64,000 nt of DNA, taken from positions 1-64,000 of the forward strand of contig JAFAGM010000120.1 in NCBI GenBank assembly GCA_023422775.1, read 5' to 3'. Below, in pieces: positions 16,610-26,375 of this stretch. Each line of letters begins with the position of its first letter. The stretch's first letter is position 1. The notes under the pieces were generated by a model, which searched no databases, was not told the origin of the DNA, and worked only from the letters and a program-made list of their open reading frames with translations. The stretch comes from Pseudomonadota bacterium. Its GTDB lineage: Bacteria; Pseudomonadota; Alphaproteobacteria; Rhizobiales; Xanthobacteraceae. Position numbers and translations under genes: made by a program.

Positions 16610-16932
16610 GCGACGACGACGCGCCCGAAAAGGAACTCGGGCCGGACGTGCCTGCAGGGGCCATTTCGCGGGAACTTCTCATCATCAACAAGCGCGGCCT
16701 GCACGCACGGGCATCGGCGAAATTCGTCCAGATGGTCGAGAAGTTCGATGCCGAGGTCTGGGTGACGCGCGGCAGCGAGACCGTGGGCGGCACCTCGATC
16801 ATGGGATTGATGATGCTGGCGGCCGGACCCGGCACCACCGTTACGGTCTCGGCCAAGGGACCGGACGCGCAAGCCGCGTTGGATGCGATCGCGGCATTGG
16901 TCGCCGACAAATTCAACGAAGAAGGCATTTGA
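16606..16932 (+). CDS. ptsH: HPr phosphocarrier protein
   Basis: Phosphocarrier between EI and EIIA. 108 residues: an acidic 20-residue N-terminal extension, then the HPr fold with catalytic His33 in RGLHARASAKF and regulatory Ser64 in GGTSIMGLMM. The 31-residue spacing equals that of His15/Ser46 in classical HPr, so both phosphorylation sites are kept. ATG overlaps the EIIA stop (ATGA). EI (ptsP) is not in the window. With HprK upstream the serine is likely used, tying PTS phosphorylation state to the ChvGI locus. Confidence 0.95.
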   Translation: MSDDDAPEKELGPDVPAGAISRELLIINKRGLHARASAKFVQMVEKFDAEVWVTRGSETVGGTSIMGLMMLAAGPGTTVTVSAKGPDAQAALDAIAALVADKFNEEGI

Positions 16933-16950
16933 GGCGGCTGGGCGCTGTAG

Positions 16951-17060
16951 CCCTCGAACCCTCATGGTGAGGAGCCGCGCAGCGGCGTCTCGAACCATGC
17001 GGCCCGGCTGGAGCCATTCATCCTTCGAGACGCGCGCCAAGCGCGCTCCTCAGGACGAGG
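16951..17060. repeat. Palindromic intergenic repeat, family D
   Basis: Two linked imperfect hairpins between ptsH and the SDR gene: one runs from CCCTCATGGTGAGGAG to CGTCTCGAACCATG, the other from CATCCTTCGAGACGCGC to GCGCGCTCCTCAGGACGAGG. CGTCTCGAA and TTCGAGACG are also complementary across the two arms. This arrangement is familiar from Bradyrhizobium intergenic repeats; only one copy is in the window, so the family assignment rests on general knowledge. Confidence 0.6.
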
Positions 17061-17086
17061 TCTAACATCTCAAGAGATATGACTCT

Positions 17087-17884
17087 TCAAAACGGGTTCG
17101 TGACAATCCCGCCATCGACGCGGAGCGCGGCGCCGTTGGTGGCGCTGGAGGCTTTCGAACAGACATAGCAGATCAGGTTCGCGACCTCTTCTGGTTTGGC
17201 GTAGCGCTGCAGCAGCGACGCCGGCCGGCGTTCGCTGAAGGTGCGCGAGACGAGGTCGTCAACAGTGGTGCCTGCGGCCTCGGCGCGCGCGGCCAGTCGC
17301 ACCGGCGCCATCTCGACCCAGGTAGGTCCCGGCATCACCGAATTGACGGTCACGTTGGTGCCCCTGGTCGTCTCGGCCGCGCCGCGTGCGATGACGAGTT
17401 GCGCCGACTTCGAGAAGCCATAGTGAACCATCTCCTTCGGAATGTAGACGCCGGATTCGCTGGAGACGAAAACGACACGGCCCCAGTCCTTGTCATCGAG
17501 CATCCGCTTCAGATAATGCCGCGTCAGGCGGACCCCGCTCATCACGTTGACCTCGAACATCCTGGTCCAGTCGGCATCCTCGATGTCGAAGAAGCCCTTG
17601 GGCTCGTAGATGCCGAGATTGTTGACGAGGATATCGGCGTCGGGGAACTGCGCCACCAGTGCGCTGCAGCCCGATGCGCTGCCGAGATCGAACGCGGCGG
17701 CATGCACCCTGGCTGATGACGCCGCCTGCCGGACTTTTGCAGCGGCCTCATCCACCGCCGCGCCGTCTCGGCCGTTGACGATGACGTCCGCACCCATCTG
17801 CGCAAGCCCGATGGCGGTGGCGAGGCCAATGCCGCGCGTCGAGCCGGTGACGAGCGCCGTCTTTCCTGTCAGATCGAGATCCAT
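17087..17884 (-). CDS. SDR-family oxidoreductase
   Basis: NAD(P)-dependent short-chain dehydrogenase/reductase, 265 residues. TGSTRGIG near residue 14 is the Gly-rich cofactor loop, NNLG follows the fourth strand, and the catalytic triad is visible as Ser in FVSSESGVY, Tyr and Lys in HYGFSKSAQ. The C-terminus ends RVDGGIVTNPF, typical of classical SDRs. The substrate is not predictable. A small membrane-protein frame lies 36 bases upstream on the same strand, so the two may be co-transcribed. Confidence 0.85.
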   Translation of the reverse strand: MDLDLTGKTALVTGSTRGIGLATAIGLAQMGADVIVNGRDGAAVDEAAAKVRQAASSARVHAAAFDLGSASGCSALVAQFPDADILVNNLGIYEPKGFFDIEDADWTRMFEVNVMSGVRLTRHYLKRMLDDKDWGRVVFVSSESGVYIPKEMVHYGFSKSAQLVIARGAAETTRGTNVTVNSVMPGPTWVEMAPVRLAARAEAAGTTVDDLVSRTFSERRPASLLQRYAKPEEVANLICYVCSKASSATNGAALRVDGGIVTNPF

Positions 17885-17920
17885 CCGTTTCCCCCTTCAG
17901 GTTTCCTGCGCTTGCGCGCG

Positions 17921-18454
17921 TTATTTGGCCGGCGTCACGATATACACGTTCCATGCCGTTGCGGGCCCCGGCATCCCCGCAAAGAACCGGCGGGTGGTAA
18001 TCACGATGCGCTCGGCGTTGGCGGCATGGGCCTTCATCCAGGCCTCGCACTTTTCCAGCTTCCAGTCGCCGGTTTCGCAGATGCCGACAAAGCCCGAGCG
18101 CATGGCTTCGTCGAGCGGCGTCAGGCCCGACGACCACGGCTCGTCCGGCGTCAGCGGCGTGAGCGAATAGGTGTCGCCGGCATAGGTGAGCGGAACGAAA
18201 TCTACCTGCTTCAGCCACGTCAAGTGCGGCAGCATCGCCACGACAAGCGTCGCGATCGCGACCCACGGCTGCCCGGCCTTCAGCTTGACCAGGATCAGCG
18301 TCCACAGCGCCGCATGAGCCACCGCGAAGCCGGTTACCAGCCATAACCCTTTCCCGGGGTCACTGGCGCGCGAAGCCAGCCACGCCGCCACTCGCCGCAT
18401 GGACGGAATGCGCCTTGAGCACGCCGGCGCGGGTAAAATGGAAGCAGTGGACAT
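17921..18454 (-). CDS. Hypothetical membrane protein, possible ArnT/PMT-type glycosyltransferase remnant
   Basis: From ATG 18454 (or 18400) a 177- or 159-residue protein with two hydrophobic helices (GLWLVTGFAVAHAALWTLIL and a segment around VAIATLVVAMLPHLTWL) and a soluble C-terminal tail containing two cysteines (GICETGDWKLEKCEAW). The phrase AVAHAALWTL resembles the N-terminus, MLPHLTWLKQVDFVPLTY a middle loop, and FFAGMPGPATAWNVYIV the C-terminus of family-39 glycosyltransferases, as if the central part were deleted. That reading is from memory and tentative. It is divergent from lepA, with only about 115 bases between starts. Confidence 0.5.
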   Translation of the reverse strand: MSTASILPAPACSRRIPSMRRVAAWLASRASDPGKGLWLVTGFAVAHAALWTLILVKLKAGQPWVAIATLVVAMLPHLTWLKQVDFVPLTYAGDTYSLTPLTPDEPWSSGLTPLDEAMRSGFVGICETGDWKLEKCEAWMKAHAANAERIVITTRRFFAGMPGPATAWNVYIVTPAK

Positions 18455-18569
18455 GGCCTGAGTGGGTAGCGCGTTTTTGGGCCAAGTGGAAACGGCCTGG
18501 CGTGAAGAAATCCCCTTAGAATACAGCAATCTGGTTGCCGCATGGAGACGTGAATGCTATCCCGCGCCC

Positions 18570-20381
<1,812 letters not shown>

Positions 20382-20526
20382 GGCGGGGCTTGGGGCGCGA
20401 CCCGAGCGTGAACGTCTGGAAGCCAAAAACAAAAATCTCGAAAACAACCCCATGCACAGTAGCCGGGGGCTTGTTTCTGACCGTCTGCCAATGACTCGCT
20501 TTTCGTCATGGCATTGAATCCCCCTC

Positions 20527-20540
20527 CGTAACATGTTACG
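20527..20540. promoter_or_regulatory. 14-bp perfect palindrome, probable toxin-antitoxin operator
   Basis: CGTAACATGTTACG is self-complementary and ends eight bases before the antitoxin ATG at 20549. TA operons are normally repressed by antitoxin binding at such sites, so autoregulation is inferred. Confidence 0.65.
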
Positions 20541-20548
20541 TATGGCGC

Positions 20549-20785
20549 ATGGCCACGACACCGAAAAAGGCAAAGCCTCGCACCCCGCAGCAGCGCATGG
20601 CGGCGCGCCGCGCGCGGCTTCGCGCGCAGGGGCTGCGCCCGGTGCAGCATTGGGTACCGGATTTGCGTGATCCCAAGGTTCGGGCCGACTTGCGCCGGCA
20701 GGCAAAACTGATGGCGCGGCATCCGGAAGACGACGCTATAGATGCCTGGAATGAAGCCGCATATGATTGGAGCGACTGGAAGTGA
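20549..20785 (+). CDS. MazE-like antitoxin (DUF3018 family)
   Basis: 78-residue very basic N-terminus (PKKAKPRTPQQRMAARRARL) followed by a conserved-looking RPVQHWVPDLRDP and an acidic, tryptophan-containing C-terminus (DAWNEAAYDWSDWK). This is the pattern of DUF3018 antitoxins paired with MazF toxins: the basic part binds DNA and the acidic tail the toxin. Its TGA overlaps the toxin GTG by four bases. A perfect palindrome sits just upstream. No strong Shine-Dalgarno is visible. Confidence 0.85.
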   Translation: MATTPKKAKPRTPQQRMAARRARLRAQGLRPVQHWVPDLRDPKVRADLRRQAKLMARHPEDDAIDAWNEAAYDWSDWK

Positions 20786-21111
20786 AGCGTGGCGACGTCG
20801 TGCTGGTGGTCGTTCCGAGCGAATTAGGGCGGCCACGACCCGGCGTAATCGTGCAGGCCGACGAACTCACCAAGAACTTATCGACTATCTTCGTCTGTCC
20901 GATTTCGTCGGACGTCCAGGAGGAGTTGCCGCTCAGGCCTGTTATTGAAGCCAGGTCTTCGAACGGACTGCGCCTTCGTTCGCAGATCATGACCGACAAG
21001 ATGATCGCACTACGGCATGATCGGGTTCGAAGCGTCATCGGCCAAATCGATTCCAGGACATCCGAACAGCTCGATCGGGCATTGCTCATTGTGCTCGGTT
21101 TGGCGCGCTGA
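20782..21111 (+). CDS. MazF-like endoribonuclease toxin
   Basis: 109-residue PemK/MazF-fold toxin predicted to cleave mRNA. The start is GTG 20782 overlapping the antitoxin stop (GTGA), giving the family N-terminus KRGDVVLVVVPSELGRPRPG with the conserved RGD and the GRPRPG loop. TIFVCPISSD corresponds to the strand carrying the catalytic Ser/Thr. An in-frame TTG at 20767 would add five residues and is less likely. Antitoxin-toxin order and overlap are typical of mazEF. Confidence 0.87.
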   Translation: MKRGDVVLVVVPSELGRPRPGVIVQADELTKNLSTIFVCPISSDVQEELPLRPVIEARSSNGLRLRSQIMTDKMIALRHDRVRSVIGQIDSRTSEQLDRALLIVLGLAR

Positions 21112-21209
21112 CCGGCAGGCTCCGGAACCGCCACGCGTCTTGCCCTGCGGCTCCAGATCGGCCACCATCGACCCGCTCAGAATATAAATACAAAAGAGCG
21201 GGGAAACGC

Positions 21210-22442
21210 ATGGGCAAATCCTCCGGATATTCCTACGGCTGGGTGGTGGTCGCCGTCGGCGCGCTGATGACCTGCGTCGGCTTCGGTGCGATGCTGTCGC
21301 TCGCCGTGTTCCTGCAGCCGATTTCAGACGCCATGGGCTGGTCGCGCAGCGGCGTCTCGGCGGCGGCGACGATCGACTTTCTCGCCATGGGATTGGCTGC
21401 GTTCTTCTGGGGCACGCTGTCCGACCGGTTCGGCACGCGCATCGTGGTGCTTGCGGGCGCGCTGCTGCTTGGAACGGGACTGGTTGCGGCGAGCCAGGCC
21501 ACCAGCCTGTGGCAGTTCCAGCTGGCATTCGGCGTGCTGATCGGGATCGCGGCCGGCAGCTTCTATGCACCGATGGTGGCGGCGGCAAGCGCATGGATCG
21601 AACATCGCCGCAGCCTCGCGGTCGCGCTGGTGTCGGCCGGCATGGGCGCTTCGCCGCTGACGGTTGCGCCATTCGCAAGCTGGCTGATCACAGCCTACGA
21701 CTGGCGCACCGCGATGCTGGTGATCGGCATCGCCGCCTGGGCGCTGCTGATACCGGCCGCGTTTCTGGTACGTCCGGCGCCAGAGGCAGCGGCGGGAACG
21801 GCAAGCGCAACGGACGCGCCCGAAACGCAATGGACCGTCGCCCAGGCGCTGCGGACGCCGCAGTTCATCACGCTGGCGCTGGCGCATTTCGCCTGCTGCG
21901 CGGCGCATTCGGGCCCGATCTTCCACATGGTGAGCTACGCCATGATCTGCGGCATCGCGCCGCTGACCGCCGTTACCGTCTACAGCCTTGCCGGATTCTC
22001 CGGCCTCGGCGGCCGCCTGCTGCTCGGCGTCCTGGCCGATCGCTTCGGCGCCAAGCACATCCTGGTCGGCGGCCTGTTCGTGCAGGCGATGTCGGTTGCG
22101 ACCTATCTCGCGGTCGGCCAGCTCGGCGAGTTCTACGCGCTGTCAGTGGTCTTCGGCATCGCCTATGGCGGCGTGATGCCGCTCTACGCAGTGCTGGTGC
22201 GCGAGTATTTCGGCGCACGCATCATGGGCAGCGTGTTCGGCGCCGTGTCCGCTTTCGCAAGCCTCGGCATGGCGCTGGGGCCGCTGGCCGGTGGCTGGGT
22301 GTTCGATACGTTCCACGCCTATAACTGGCTCTATGTCGGCTCGTTTGCGATCGGCATGGCTGCAGTCGCGGTGGCGCTGAGCTTCCCGTCGGCAAAGCGG
22401 CCGCCGCAACCATCGCTCGATCTCGGACGGGCGGCGGCGTGA
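21210..22442 (+). CDS. MFS transporter
   Basis: Inner-membrane major-facilitator permease, 410 residues with about 12 TM helices. Motif A-like loops GTLSDRFGTR (between TM2 and TM3) and LGVLADRFGAKHILV (second half) are clear. The pattern GWVVVAVGALMTCVGFGAML at the N-terminus resembles the monocarboxylate/oxalate-formate branch, but the substrate is not defined. AGAGCGGGGAAACGC precedes ATG 21210. The next gene, a flavin enzyme, begins 22 bases later and is probably in the same operon, so the carrier may import that enzyme's substrate. Confidence 0.88.
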   Translation: MGKSSGYSYGWVVVAVGALMTCVGFGAMLSLAVFLQPISDAMGWSRSGVSAAATIDFLAMGLAAFFWGTLSDRFGTRIVVLAGALLLGTGLVAASQATSLWQFQLAFGVLIGIAAGSFYAPMVAAASAWIEHRRSLAVALVSAGMGASPLTVAPFASWLITAYDWRTAMLVIGIAAWALLIPAAFLVRPAPEAAAGTASATDAPETQWTVAQALRTPQFITLALAHFACCAAHSGPIFHMVSYAMICGIAPLTAVTVYSLAGFSGLGGRLLLGVLADRFGAKHILVGGLFVQAMSVATYLAVGQLGEFYALSVVFGIAYGGVMPLYAVLVREYFGARIMGSVFGAVSAFASLGMALGPLAGGWVFDTFHAYNWLYVGSFAIGMAAVAVALSFPSAKRPPQPSLDLGRAAA

Positions 22443-22464
22443 ACAGGAAATCGCGGGGAGGCGC

Positions 22465-23637
22465 ATGAACAGGCCAGCCGGCTTCGACCTGGTCGAGCGC
22501 GCAAGGGCGCTTGCGCCGCTGATCGCTCGCGAGGCCGACGAGACCGAGCGGACGCGGCGGCTGACGCCCGTGGTGACGCAGGCCCTGATCGAGAACGGGC
22601 TTTATCGCGCACTGCTGCCGCAGAGCCTCGGCGGCGCCGAGGCTCCGCTGGAAACCTTCATGCAGATGCAGGAAGAGGTCGCCAAGGCCGACGCCTCCAC
22701 CGCGTGGTGCCTCGGCCAGTGCAGCGTCTGCGCCATGACGGCGGCCTATCTCGATCCCGACACTGCGAACGAGATATTCAACGTCGCGCCCGGCATCCTG
22801 GCGTGGGGCGCGATCAATCACGAGGTGCAGGCGGTCCCGGGCGGCTACAAGGCCAGCGCGCGCTGGCACTTCGCTTCCGGCTCGCGGCAGGCAAGCTGGC
22901 TCGGCGCCCATGTCCGCGTCGTCGAGGCCGACGGCACGCCGCGGCGCAAGCCGGACGGCTCGCCGGAGATCCGGACCATCCTGTTTCCGGTGACAAGTGC
23001 CACGATGCACGACGTCTGGGACGTGATCGGGCTGCGCGGCACCGGCACCGATTCCTATTCGGTCGAGAACCTGTTCATCCCGGAGAGATTCGCCGCGCTG
23101 CGCGACGAAGCCGTGGCGCGGCGCGAGAACGGGCCGCTCTACAAGCTCACCACCAACATGGTGTTCGGCATGGGCTTTGCGGCGACGTCGCTCGGCGTCG
23201 CGCGCGCCACGCTCGATGCGGCCACAGACCTCGCGCGGGGCAAGACGCCGCAGGCGCTGAAGGCGATGCGCGACAACAATGCCGTACAGGGATTGATCGG
23301 CCGCAACGAGGCCAGCCTGCGCGCCGCGCGCGCCTATCTCTACGCCACCGCGGCCGAAGTCTGGCGCGACCTGTCGCGCGACGAAGCGACCACCGAAGCG
23401 CACCGCGTGGCGCTGCGTATCGCGACCACCTGGACAATCCATCAGTCCGCCGCCGTGGTCGACGCCGCCTATCACATGGCGGGCGCGACCGCCGTGTTCA
23501 ACGCCAACAAGTTCGAACGCCGTTTTCGCGACATGCACGCCATCGCGCAGCAGATCCAGGGCCGCGATGCCCATTATGAAGATGCCGGCAAGGCGATCCT
23601 GTCCGGCAATCTCGGCACGCCGCCGACGATGCGATGA
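22465..23637 (+). CDS. Acyl-CoA dehydrogenase family flavoprotein (DszC/HsaA-like)
   Basis: 390-residue protein with the acyl-CoA dehydrogenase fold: N-terminal helical domain (ENGLYRALLPQSLGGAEAPL), middle beta domain (GGYKASARWHFASGS), and a C-terminal helical domain of the Acyl-CoA_dh_2 type (AAVVDAAYHMAGATAVFNAN). This composition is seen in flavin-dependent monooxygenases such as DszC and HsaA, which use reduced flavin supplied by a separate reductase; it lacks the catalytic glutamate signature of classical beta-oxidation enzymes as far as can be read. ATG 22465 follows GGGGAGG. It probably forms an operon with the MFS gene upstream. Substrate unknown. Confidence 0.8.
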   Translation: MNRPAGFDLVERARALAPLIAREADETERTRRLTPVVTQALIENGLYRALLPQSLGGAEAPLETFMQMQEEVAKADASTAWCLGQCSVCAMTAAYLDPDTANEIFNVAPGILAWGAINHEVQAVPGGYKASARWHFASGSRQASWLGAHVRVVEADGTPRRKPDGSPEIRTILFPVTSATMHDVWDVIGLRGTGTDSYSVENLFIPERFAALRDEAVARRENGPLYKLTTNMVFGMGFAATSLGVARATLDAATDLARGKTPQALKAMRDNNAVQGLIGRNEASLRAARAYLYATAAEVWRDLSRDEATTEAHRVALRIATTWTIHQSAAVVDAAYHMAGATAVFNANKFERRFRDMHAIAQQIQGRDAHYEDAGKAILSGNLGTPPTMR

Positions 23638-23736
23638 CGAGCTACCGTAGTTCTACGGACCGGCCCGTACGACCTGTTGTTAAACAATTGATGAAATCTG
23701 TGACGGAGCCTCGCCCTGTGGAGCTCCGTACGTCTC

Positions 23737-25704
23737 ATGTTCAAGATTCGCTCGATTGCCGTTCGCCTGATCCTCGCCATCTCGCTGACGGTGGCCGCTG
23801 CCTGCGGCATTCTCGGGACTTTTTCCATCGTCCAGCAACGCTCGCTGACGCAGCTCGCGCTCGATCAGCAGCTCAAGCTGCAATATGACAGCGTCATTGC
23901 CGCCATCGATTATGAAGGGCGGGCAACGCTTGCAGTCAGTTCAGTGCTCGCCGCATTGCCCCCGGTCGGCGAAGCCATCGCCACCGGCAACCGCGACGCC
24001 CTGACGACGCTGCTCGGGGATGCCCAGAAGACGCTGAAGGCGCAGGGCATTCCGCTGTTCTCGTTCCAGGTGCCGCCGGCGACCACGTTCTATCGCATCC
24101 ACGCACCGAAGGTTTTCGGCGACGACGTTTCAGGGCGCCGCTCCACCGTCGTGGAAGCAATCAAGACCACCAGGCCGATCGTCGGTGTGGAGCCCGGGCG
24201 TGAAACGCTCGGCATTTTCGGCATGACGCCGATCGTGCGCGACGGCAAAAGTATAGCGAACGTCGACATCGGCGCCGACTTCGGCAAGGAGTTCGTCGAT
24301 CGGGCCAAGAAGCGATTCGGCATCGACCTCGCCGTGCACGCGTTCGACGGCAAGACGTTCCGCCGGCTGTCCTCGACTTTCGGTGACAGCGTCGTCGCAA
24401 CCCAGGACGAACTCAAGCGCGTCATGGAAGGCGGCGCGCTGCTTCGTGATGCCACGCTCAACGGCCATTCCGCCGCGCTCTACCTCGGACAGATCAAAAA
24501 TTACGCCGGCAAGCCGATCGCGGCGCTCGAAATCGTCAAGGACACGACGGAATATGAGGCGGCGGCCGCCAGCGCGCAACGCAGCCTCATCCTCGGAACG
24601 AGTGCGATCCTGGCTGTTGCCGTCGTTCTGGCCTTCCTGCTCGGGCGCGGCCTGTCGCGCCCACTGACGGCCATCACGGCGGTCATGAACCGCCTCTCCA
24701 GCGGCGAAATCGACGTTACCATTCCCGGCAGCGAGCGCAGCGACGAACTCGGCACCATGGCAAGCGCGGTCGACGTGTTCCGCCGCAGCATGATCGAGGC
24801 CCGCAGCATGCGCGAGACCCAGGAAACCTCCAAGCAGCAGACCGAACTCGAGAAGAAAGCCCTGCAGCGCCAGATGGCCGACCGCTTCGAGACCGACGTC
24901 AAGAGCGTCGTCGCCTCGGTCGCGCAGGCCACCGCCGACATGCAGCGCGCGGCCGGCGAAATCACGGCAAGCGTGAGCGACACCTCGCAGCGGGCCGCAG
25001 CCGCGGCGGCCGCATCCGACGAGGCGTCCGGCAGCGTCAGCACGGTTGCCGCCGCTACGGAAGAACTCGCCTCATCGGTCGCCGAGATCGGCCGGCAGGT
25101 TACCCATTCCAGCCAGGTCGCCGATAGCGCCGTGGTCAAGGCCGGAGAAACCACCGAGATGGTGAGCAGCCTGGCTTCGGCCGCCGAGAAGATCGGCGAC
25201 GTGCTTCGCCTGATCGGCGCGATCGCAAGCCAGACCAACCTGCTGGCGCTGAACGCAACCATCGAGGCTGCACGCGCCGGCGAGGCGGGGCGCGGATTTG
25301 CCGTCGTTGCATCCGAAGTCAAGGAGCTCGCCAGCCAGACCGCGAAGGCCACCGAGGAGATCGCCGGCCAGGTCGCCGCGATCCAGGCCGCCACCGGCGA
25401 CTGCGTGACGGCGATCGGCGGCATCAGCGACACCATCCGCGAGATCAGCGGGATCGCCACCACCATCGCCGCCGCCGTGGAACAGCAGGATTCGGCGACG
25501 CGGGAAATCGCCCGCAGCGTCCAGCAGGCGGCCACCGGCACCAGCGAAGTCTCGATCAACGTGACGGGCGCCAGCCAGGCCGCCGACCAGTCGCGCGCGC
25601 TCGCCGGGAACGTGTCGGCGGCAACCGGCCAGCTCGGCCGGCAGGCGGATGCGCTGTACAAGAGCGTAGACACCTTCCTCGCCGGCCTCCGCGACGCCGC
25701 GTAG
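23737..25704 (+). CDS. Methyl-accepting chemotaxis protein
   Basis: 655-residue transmembrane chemoreceptor. TM1 at about 8-28, a periplasmic Cache-like ligand domain (about 30-285; includes GIFGMTPIVRDGKSIANVDIG, a strand pattern typical of Cache/sCache domains), TM2 at about 288-306, HAMP with AITAVMNRLSSGEIDVTIPG, and a cytoplasmic coiled coil with the signalling hairpin tip SQTNLLALNATIEAARAGEA. It ends FLAGLRDAA, with no CheR/CheB docking pentapeptide. The ligand cannot be told. No che genes are adjacent. Confidence 0.95.
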   Translation: MFKIRSIAVRLILAISLTVAAACGILGTFSIVQQRSLTQLALDQQLKLQYDSVIAAIDYEGRATLAVSSVLAALPPVGEAIATGNRDALTTLLGDAQKTLKAQGIPLFSFQVPPATTFYRIHAPKVFGDDVSGRRSTVVEAIKTTRPIVGVEPGRETLGIFGMTPIVRDGKSIANVDIGADFGKEFVDRAKKRFGIDLAVHAFDGKTFRRLSSTFGDSVVATQDELKRVMEGGALLRDATLNGHSAALYLGQIKNYAGKPIAALEIVKDTTEYEAAAASAQRSLILGTSAILAVAVVLAFLLGRGLSRPLTAITAVMNRLSSGEIDVTIPGSERSDELGTMASAVDVFRRSMIEARSMRETQETSKQQTELEKKALQRQMADRFETDVKSVVASVAQATADMQRAAGEITASVSDTSQRAAAAAAASDEASGSVSTVAAATEELASSVAEIGRQVTHSSQVADSAVVKAGETTEMVSSLASAAEKIGDVLRLIGAIASQTNLLALNATIEAARAGEAGRGFAVVASEVKELASQTAKATEEIAGQVAAIQAATGDCVTAIGGISDTIREISGIATTIAAAVEQQDSATREIARSVQQAATGTSEVSINVTGASQAADQSRALAGNVSAATGQLGRQADALYKSVDTFLAGLRDAA

Positions 25705-25724
25705 GCATCGGTCGTACAAGGCAA

Positions 25725-25744
25725 GGCCCGGCTTCCGCCGGGCC
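25725..25744 (+). terminator. Stem-loop after the chemoreceptor gene
   Basis: GGCCCGGC (25725-25732) and GCCGGGCC (25737-25744) form a perfect 8-bp stem with loop TTCC, 21 bases after the stop. There is no T-run, so intrinsic termination is only possible. Confidence 0.45.
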
Positions 25745-25778
25745 GGCGCCTGCCCTATCCTGTCCGCGACCTCGAAGC

Positions 25779-26270
25779 ATGCACGGACAGTCCATGACGA
25801 AAAAGCCGGTCAGGAAGAGCGTTGCGGCCAGCGCCGCGAAGAAGCGCGCGAGTAACCCGAATCCCGCGCTGGACGCCATCTTCGGCGCCTATCCAAAGCC
25901 GGTGAAGGCAAGGCTGCTGGCGCTGCGCCGGCTGATCTACGACACAGCCAGGACCACCAGCGGCGTCGGCGCGCTGGAAGAAGCGCTGAAATGGGGGCAG
26001 CCGAGCTATCTCACGTCAGAGAGCAAGAGCGGCAGCACCATCCGCATCGATCAGGTGAAGGCGCAAGCCGGCCGGTATGCGGTCTACTTCCATTGCCAGA
26101 CCGATCTGGTCGAGACGTTTCGCGAGCTCTATCCGGACCTGCGCTACGGCGGCAACCGCAGCATTGTTCTCGACGCCGCAGACAAGCTGCCCGAGGCCGC
26201 GCTGCGCCACTGCGTCGCGCTGGCGCTGACGTATCATTTGCGGAAACGGAAGGCTGCGCGGGCGGCGTAG
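25779..26270 (+). CDS. DUF1801 domain protein
   Basis: 163 residues from ATG 25779 (an ATG at 25794 would give 158). A Lys/Ala-rich N-terminal tail precedes a DUF1801 fold with the conserved-looking EEALKWGQPSYLT and RYAVYFHCQTDLVETFRELYP. Proteins of this family are small and cytoplasmic, of unknown function; some resemble phage-derived or YdhG-like proteins. It ends with a basic tail. No operon partner is evident: mepA starts about 105 bases on. Confidence 0.75.
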   Translation: MHGQSMTKKPVRKSVAASAAKKRASNPNPALDAIFGAYPKPVKARLLALRRLIYDTARTTSGVGALEEALKWGQPSYLTSESKSGSTIRIDQVKAQAGRYAVYFHCQTDLVETFRELYPDLRYGGNRSIVLDAADKLPEAALRHCVALALTYHLRKRKAARAA

Positions 26271-26375
26271 GCACCGTCGTCACGTCACAAATTTTCTCGA
26301 TTGCTGCGTGATGCTGTCCGGGTCCTGTCCCGTCATGCCGATTTCATGGTACCTTCGGATGAACAGAGTGATCCG

